DNA from: VXNE01 sp965203615 | GTDB taxonomy: Bacteria; Pseudomonadota; Gammaproteobacteria; Pseudomonadales; Azotimanducaceae | Direction of reading: 5' to 3' | NCBI GenBank assembly: GCA_965203615.1 | Contig: OZ241900.1 | Coordinates: forward strand, 2,666,001 to 2,730,000 | DNA length: 64,000 nt | Shown here: one piece after another, positions 61,129-64,000 of the stretch | Numbering within the stretch: position 1 is the first letter of the stretch | Layout of the letters: every line of letters starts with the position of its first letter | Program-made: the position numbers and the translations under genes | Notes under the pieces: generated by a model | Database searches by the model: none | The model's input: the letters and a program-made list of their open reading frames with translations, nothing else | What the model was told of the DNA's origin: nothing

Positions 61129-61319
61129 GTGCGCAACTTCTTCGTCAGGGGAAATTGTAAGGGCATCGGAATATCAAGCGGTCGACTGTCTGCTGTGCGG
61201 CGACGTGGAGGGAACAACTCGCTGCTGCGCGACTACGTCAATGCGACCAACGGATTCGAGTTGTGGGCGACAAGCTACCGGCGCCCGACAGAAGTGTGAC
61301 CCCGTTTCGGGAGAAAGGC

Positions 61320-62408
61320 TCAGTCGCGAATCAGGGCCTGGATCCGACGCGTCAGTTCCTCGCCCGAGGCGGCCTCGACGATCGCCTCGCCGACCAACCC
61401 CAGCCGGTCCCAATCGGCAACTTCTCCAAGCAAAGCCCCGACGCGTTCGCCCGTCGCCGGGCCGAACCGCTGCGCCGCCAGCCTGCCCAGAAGCGCCCTC
61501 TGGCGGGCGGCGCCTTCGCTGCGGCCTTGGCTCAGGCCGCGGCTCTCGCCCTCGGTCACCGCCGCCCGGCGCCACTGCTCGATCGTTTCGTCCAGCCTCG
61601 AGGTCAACACGGTCACGTCTTCCATCTCCAGCAACTCCTCCAGACCCGGCAGGTCCATATTGTAGTGCCCGTTCATGCGTCGCAGCCACCGCGCCACGGC
61701 GTCGCGCAGCTCGTCGTCGGCCAGATTCCGCACCGTCTCCCACAGCGGCGCCACGAGGTCCGCCCGGTCGCGGGCGAACTCGATGCCGACCATCATCGAG
61801 ACGACATTGCCCGCGATGTGCGGCCGGTCCCGGTGCGCGACGAAGTCGAGCGCGAAGTAGCCCCACGGATGGAACGCCGCCGCCTCCGGAGGCATCGGCG
61901 GGACGACGCCCAGCGCCGGCGGTAGCGCCAGCAGTTCGCCGGTGGCGGTGGCCGCCGTCCACGGCGAGCGGCCGTTGTGCAATAGAACGCACAGTACCGG
62001 GCACGGCTCGTTCTCGGCGACGACGCCCTGGGCGCGCAGTTCGCGGTACAGTTCGTTGCCCTGCTCGACGAAGCGCAGCGCCATGAGGCCGTCGCGGCGG
62101 GACTGGAACTCCAGGTTGACCAGCAGGAACGGGGGATAGCCGCGCCGCCGCGCGTCGGGCTTGAACGGCGCCTCCCAGACCTGGTCGCCGCGGCGCAGGC
62201 GGAACTCGCGGGTGACCCACTCCATGGACAGCTTGCGCACGCGATCGAGGTCGAGCGCGTCGACGAGCGTCCGCGGCAGCGGGCCGGCCGCCTCCGCCAG
62301 GAAGCCGGTCAGCATGTCGCCGACAGTCTGCCGGTGGCAGCACAGCGCCTTGTAGATGGCGTCAAACGGGAACCGCGCCGCAGCGGCGGATTGATCGGGG
62401 TCGTCCAT
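61320..62408 (-). CDS. Rpn-family recombination-promoting nuclease/putative transposase
   Basis: A 362-residue protein of the Rpn/YhgA-like (PD-(D/E)XK) family. The N-terminus has FDAIYKALCCHRQTVGDMLT. The nuclease-like segment is PFLLVNLEFQSRRDGLMALR, with the conserved E-x-Q. The C-terminus has the helical tail of this group (ESRGLSQGRSEGAARQRAL). Members such as RpnA increase RecA-independent recombination and DNA cleavage. The ATG at 62408 is used; a longer frame to 62594 reads through without family support. It lies among other accessory genes near the phytase. Confidence 0.87.
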   Translation of the reverse strand: MDDPDQSAAAARFPFDAIYKALCCHRQTVGDMLTGFLAEAAGPLPRTLVDALDLDRVRKLSMEWVTREFRLRRGDQVWEAPFKPDARRRGYPPFLLVNLEFQSRRDGLMALRFVEQGNELYRELRAQGVVAENEPCPVLCVLLHNGRSPWTAATATGELLALPPALGVVPPMPPEAAAFHPWGYFALDFVAHRDRPHIAGNVVSMMVGIEFARDRADLVAPLWETVRNLADDELRDAVARWLRRMNGHYNMDLPGLEELLEMEDVTVLTSRLDETIEQWRRAAVTEGESRGLSQGRSEGAARQRALLGRLAAQRFGPATGERVGALLGEVADWDRLGLVGEAIVEAASGEELTRRIQALIRD

Positions 62409-62545
62409 GCGGGAAAGGTATCGCCGGGGCAGGCGGCTGTCGTTGGGCGACGTCCGCAATCCGGGTGGGAAATTCGCCATGCAAACGCCATGGAGGCACC
62501 ACGAATATGGATGAACCGCTGCACAGCTAACGTCATGGCCGGGAC

Positions 62546-62860
62546 ATGATCGTAAAGATGGACAAGGCAGGGCGCCTCCTCCTCCCGAAGTCATTGCGCG
62601 AACAGTTCAATCTGAAGCCCGGGTGCAAACTCGTGATTGAGACCGTGGCCAATCGAATCAGCCTGCGTCCGACCCTAGAACCCGAGACGGAGGCCATCGC
62701 AGGTCGAACCGGCCTGCGCCCGACGGATGGAGAACCCGAGATTATCCGCAAGCACGGTATTCCCGTGCATCACGGAGTCACCCAATCGACGCTGGACGTG
62801 GGCGGTTTCATTCATGCTCAACGGGATGCTCGCCATGCGCGGATCGCAGGCTGCCAGTGA
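62546..62860 (+). CDS. AbrB/MazE-type antitoxin without a toxin
   Basis: A 104-residue protein. The N-terminus MIVKMDKAGRLLLPKSLREQ is the swapped-hairpin SpoVT-AbrB DNA-binding domain, and the C-terminal tail contains GEPEIIRKHGIPVHHG, typical of VapB-like AbrB antitoxins. In such pairs a PIN toxin gene follows directly. Here only repeat DNA lies downstream, up to the phytase stop, so the toxin is absent or lost. The gene is divergent from the Rpn gene, with about 140 bases between starts. Confidence 0.8.
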   Translation: MIVKMDKAGRLLLPKSLREQFNLKPGCKLVIETVANRISLRPTLEPETEAIAGRTGLRPTDGEPEIIRKHGIPVHHGVTQSTLDVGGFIHAQRDARHARIAGCQ

Positions 62861-62890
62861 AGTGCGTAAGCGGCGGCTATGGTTCCGTTT

Positions 62891-62965
62891 CTTTCTTGCG
62901 AGGCGTTTCCTCTCGCGCACTCTCTTTTGCGAGGGACACCCTCGCCCTCCCGGGGCTGAAGGCTC
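62891..62965 (-). repeat. Single 75-bp palindromic repeat unit
   Basis: The reverse complement starts GAGCCTTCAGCCCCGGGAG and has the same 75-bp length and both palindromes (GCGAGGG-TGT-CCCTCGC) as one unit of the 52014-52295 array, with about ten substitutions or small changes. It lies between the AbrB-like gene and the phytase gene. Confidence 0.85.
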
Positions 62966-62990
62966 CCGAGCACCTGCACGCCAAAAAATC

Positions 62991-63031
62991 CTGCGCGATC
63001 ATCGCGGCCCTTGGTGAGATTTGCGGGCTAT
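62991..63031 (-). repeat. Half copy of the 12826-12971 element
   Basis: About 39 of 41 bases match the reverse complement of 12826-12866 (TTGGTGAGAT-TTGCGGGCTA end, CTGCGCGATCATCGCGGCCC start). The other arm is not present nearby. It overlaps the phytase stop codon, as the full element overlaps the purL stop. Confidence 0.75.
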
Positions 63032-64000
63032 AGCGCTCTCGGGTCGAATCCGGAGTACGTTTCAAGGCCCGCCGCCGCGGCAATGCGCTGCCAGGGGACG
63101 AGCTTGAAATTCTGGCGCTCGGCCGGTGCGATGTTGCGGCCGTCCTGCGCAATGAACATGCCGTGCGCGAATGCCGGGCCGAGGTTCGCGCTGGTGACGT
63201 CGAGGCCATCGGTTTCGGATACGCCGTCAATGCCGGCCGATGCGTCGGCGACGACGCGAAACTGTCCGAGGTAGGCGTTGTCGCCTTCGCGCCGATACAC
63301 CGCGAAACTGTTGATGCCCTGATCGGAGACGACGAGGTATCCGCCCGTGCCGGCACCGTAGTAAATCGCCATGCCCTCGATATCGCCGGCCAGGTTGCCG
63401 CCTTCGATGCCATCCACCATCGTCCTTTCCTCGCCGCCGTCAGGCTCGGCCGAGTACTTCCAGATGGCGACGTTTTCTTCGCCTATATAAAGGTGACCGC
63501 TGGCATCGTCGGCGACGCAGCCTTCCGTCTGGGAGCCGACGCTGAACTCACGCACCAGTTCAGCGCCGACCCGGCCGTTGCCCGCGTCGTTCAGCAGCCA
63601 TTGCCTGACCAGGCCATCCGTGTCGTTGACGTACACGAAGTAAAGGCCCGACACGGGGCTTTTGTACATGCATAGCCCGTATGGGTCGGACATGCCGGTT
63701 GCGATGGTGCCGTCGGCGAGGTCTATCAGCGAACGGGTGGTCGGGTCGATGCCGTAGATACTGATCGAATCGCTCGTTCGGTTGCTGCCGGTGACGATGT
63801 CGACCGGGTTGCCGCCGAGGCTGAAGCCATAGCGAACGTCGACATTGTTGATGCGCCCGTCCGCTCGAGACTGAATCAGGCTGCCGTCGAGGTCATAGAC
63901 ATTGATGCCCCGCTGCTTCTGTGAACCGATCACGATGCTGAGTTCGGGGTTGTCGGGGTGAACCCATATGGCCGCGTCGTCGGCGGCATCTCCATAGCTC
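63028..64000 (-). CDS. Beta-propeller phytase (5' part beyond the window)
   Basis: The frame is open to the right edge and starts outside the window. The visible part starts GDAADDAAIWVHPDNPELS and runs IVIGSQKQRGINVYDLDG, the first blade and calcium-site region of beta-propeller (BPP) phytases. Further segments are GNPVDIVTGSNRTSDSISIY, QTEGCVADDASGHLYIGEE, GNLAGDIEGMAIYYGAG and VSDQGINSFAVYRREGD, all typical. The C-terminus TYSGFDPRAL ends at 63028 in a repeat element. The enzyme frees phosphate from phytate, leaving inositol phosphates, and is normally exported, but its signal peptide is not in view. Confidence 0.9.
   Translation of the reverse strand, partial: SYGDAADDAAIWVHPDNPELSIVIGSQKQRGINVYDLDGSLIQSRADGRINNVDVRYGFSLGGNPVDIVTGSNRTSDSISIYGIDPTTRSLIDLADGTIATGMSDPYGLCMYKSPVSGLYFVYVNDTDGLVRQWLLNDAGNGRVGAELVREFSVGSQTEGCVADDASGHLYIGEENVAIWKYSAEPDGGEERTMVDGIEGGNLAGDIEGMAIYYGAGTGGYLVVSDQGINSFAVYRREGDNAYLGQFRVVADASAGIDGVSETDGLDVTSANLGPAFAHGMFIAQDGRNIAPAERQNFKLVPWQRIAAAAGLETYSGFDPRAL

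Overview
The window is a GC-rich bacterial chromosome segment. A single-chain, about 1270-residue PurL with a fused glutaminase domain, an MdlAB-like ABC exporter, and TonB-dependent and TRAP uptake genes point to a gammaproteobacterium. Many toxin-antitoxin, nuclease and broken genes, together with TRAP, phytase and inositol genes, would fit a marine, possibly host-associated, lineage. The phylum-level call is an inference from gene content only.

Region 1 (1-12,300) holds a GPP34 protein, an SDR, an Fpg/Nei glycosylase, a pair of exported TldD/PmbA-like proteins, a FitAB-type toxin-antitoxin pair, an integrase remnant abutting a tRNA-Leu gene, a zinc alcohol dehydrogenase and a large Calx-beta surface protein with a C-terminal barrel-like region. 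Region 2 (12,300-21,200) is a RidA-family gene and a tightly overlapped minus-strand purine operon, guaB-guaA-P-loop kinase-tadA-purL. A 146-bp inverted-repeat element lies between ridA and purL. Region 3 (21,200-32,600) has a heterodimeric ABC exporter, a thiolase, an OmpR/EnvZ-like two-component system closed by a strong terminator, enoyl-CoA hydratase and MaoC genes, and a phosphatase-kinase gene that has lost its 5' part.

Region 4 (32,600-41,100) is an accessory island: an unrecognised protein, an orphan antitoxin-like gene, an XRE-ImmA/IrrE + PIN operon with its own promoter and palindromic operator, an OLD-family ATPase/nuclease, a tandem MarR-like protein and a DUF4143 ATPase. Several of these genes are visibly more AT-rich than the housekeeping genes.

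Region 5 (41,100-64,000) looks like a decaying inositol/phytate utilisation locus: a TonB-dependent receptor whose leader crosses a 13-G tract, a TRAP transporter split by a two-gene insertion (a DUF6642 caspase-like protein and an unknown helical protein), ketopantoate reductase-like and DUF1907 genes, IolG and a second Gfo/Idh/MocA dehydrogenase, truncated iolB, deleted iolC, intact iolD and iolE, and a beta-propeller phytase at the right edge. A frameshifted fic, an Rpn-type nuclease and an AbrB-like antitoxin lie between.

The most unusual signal is a dispersed palindromic repeat family (unit 45 or 75 bp, both multiples of three). It sits in frame inside an SDR gene, forms the N-terminal extension of the DUF1907 gene as an exact 75-bp-period array, and occurs as one unit near the phytase gene. 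It resembles Rickettsia palindromic elements in behaviour, not in sequence. The second notable signal is the poly-G tract, which puts the best start of the TonB receptor one base out of frame and suggests phase variation or a homopolymer error.
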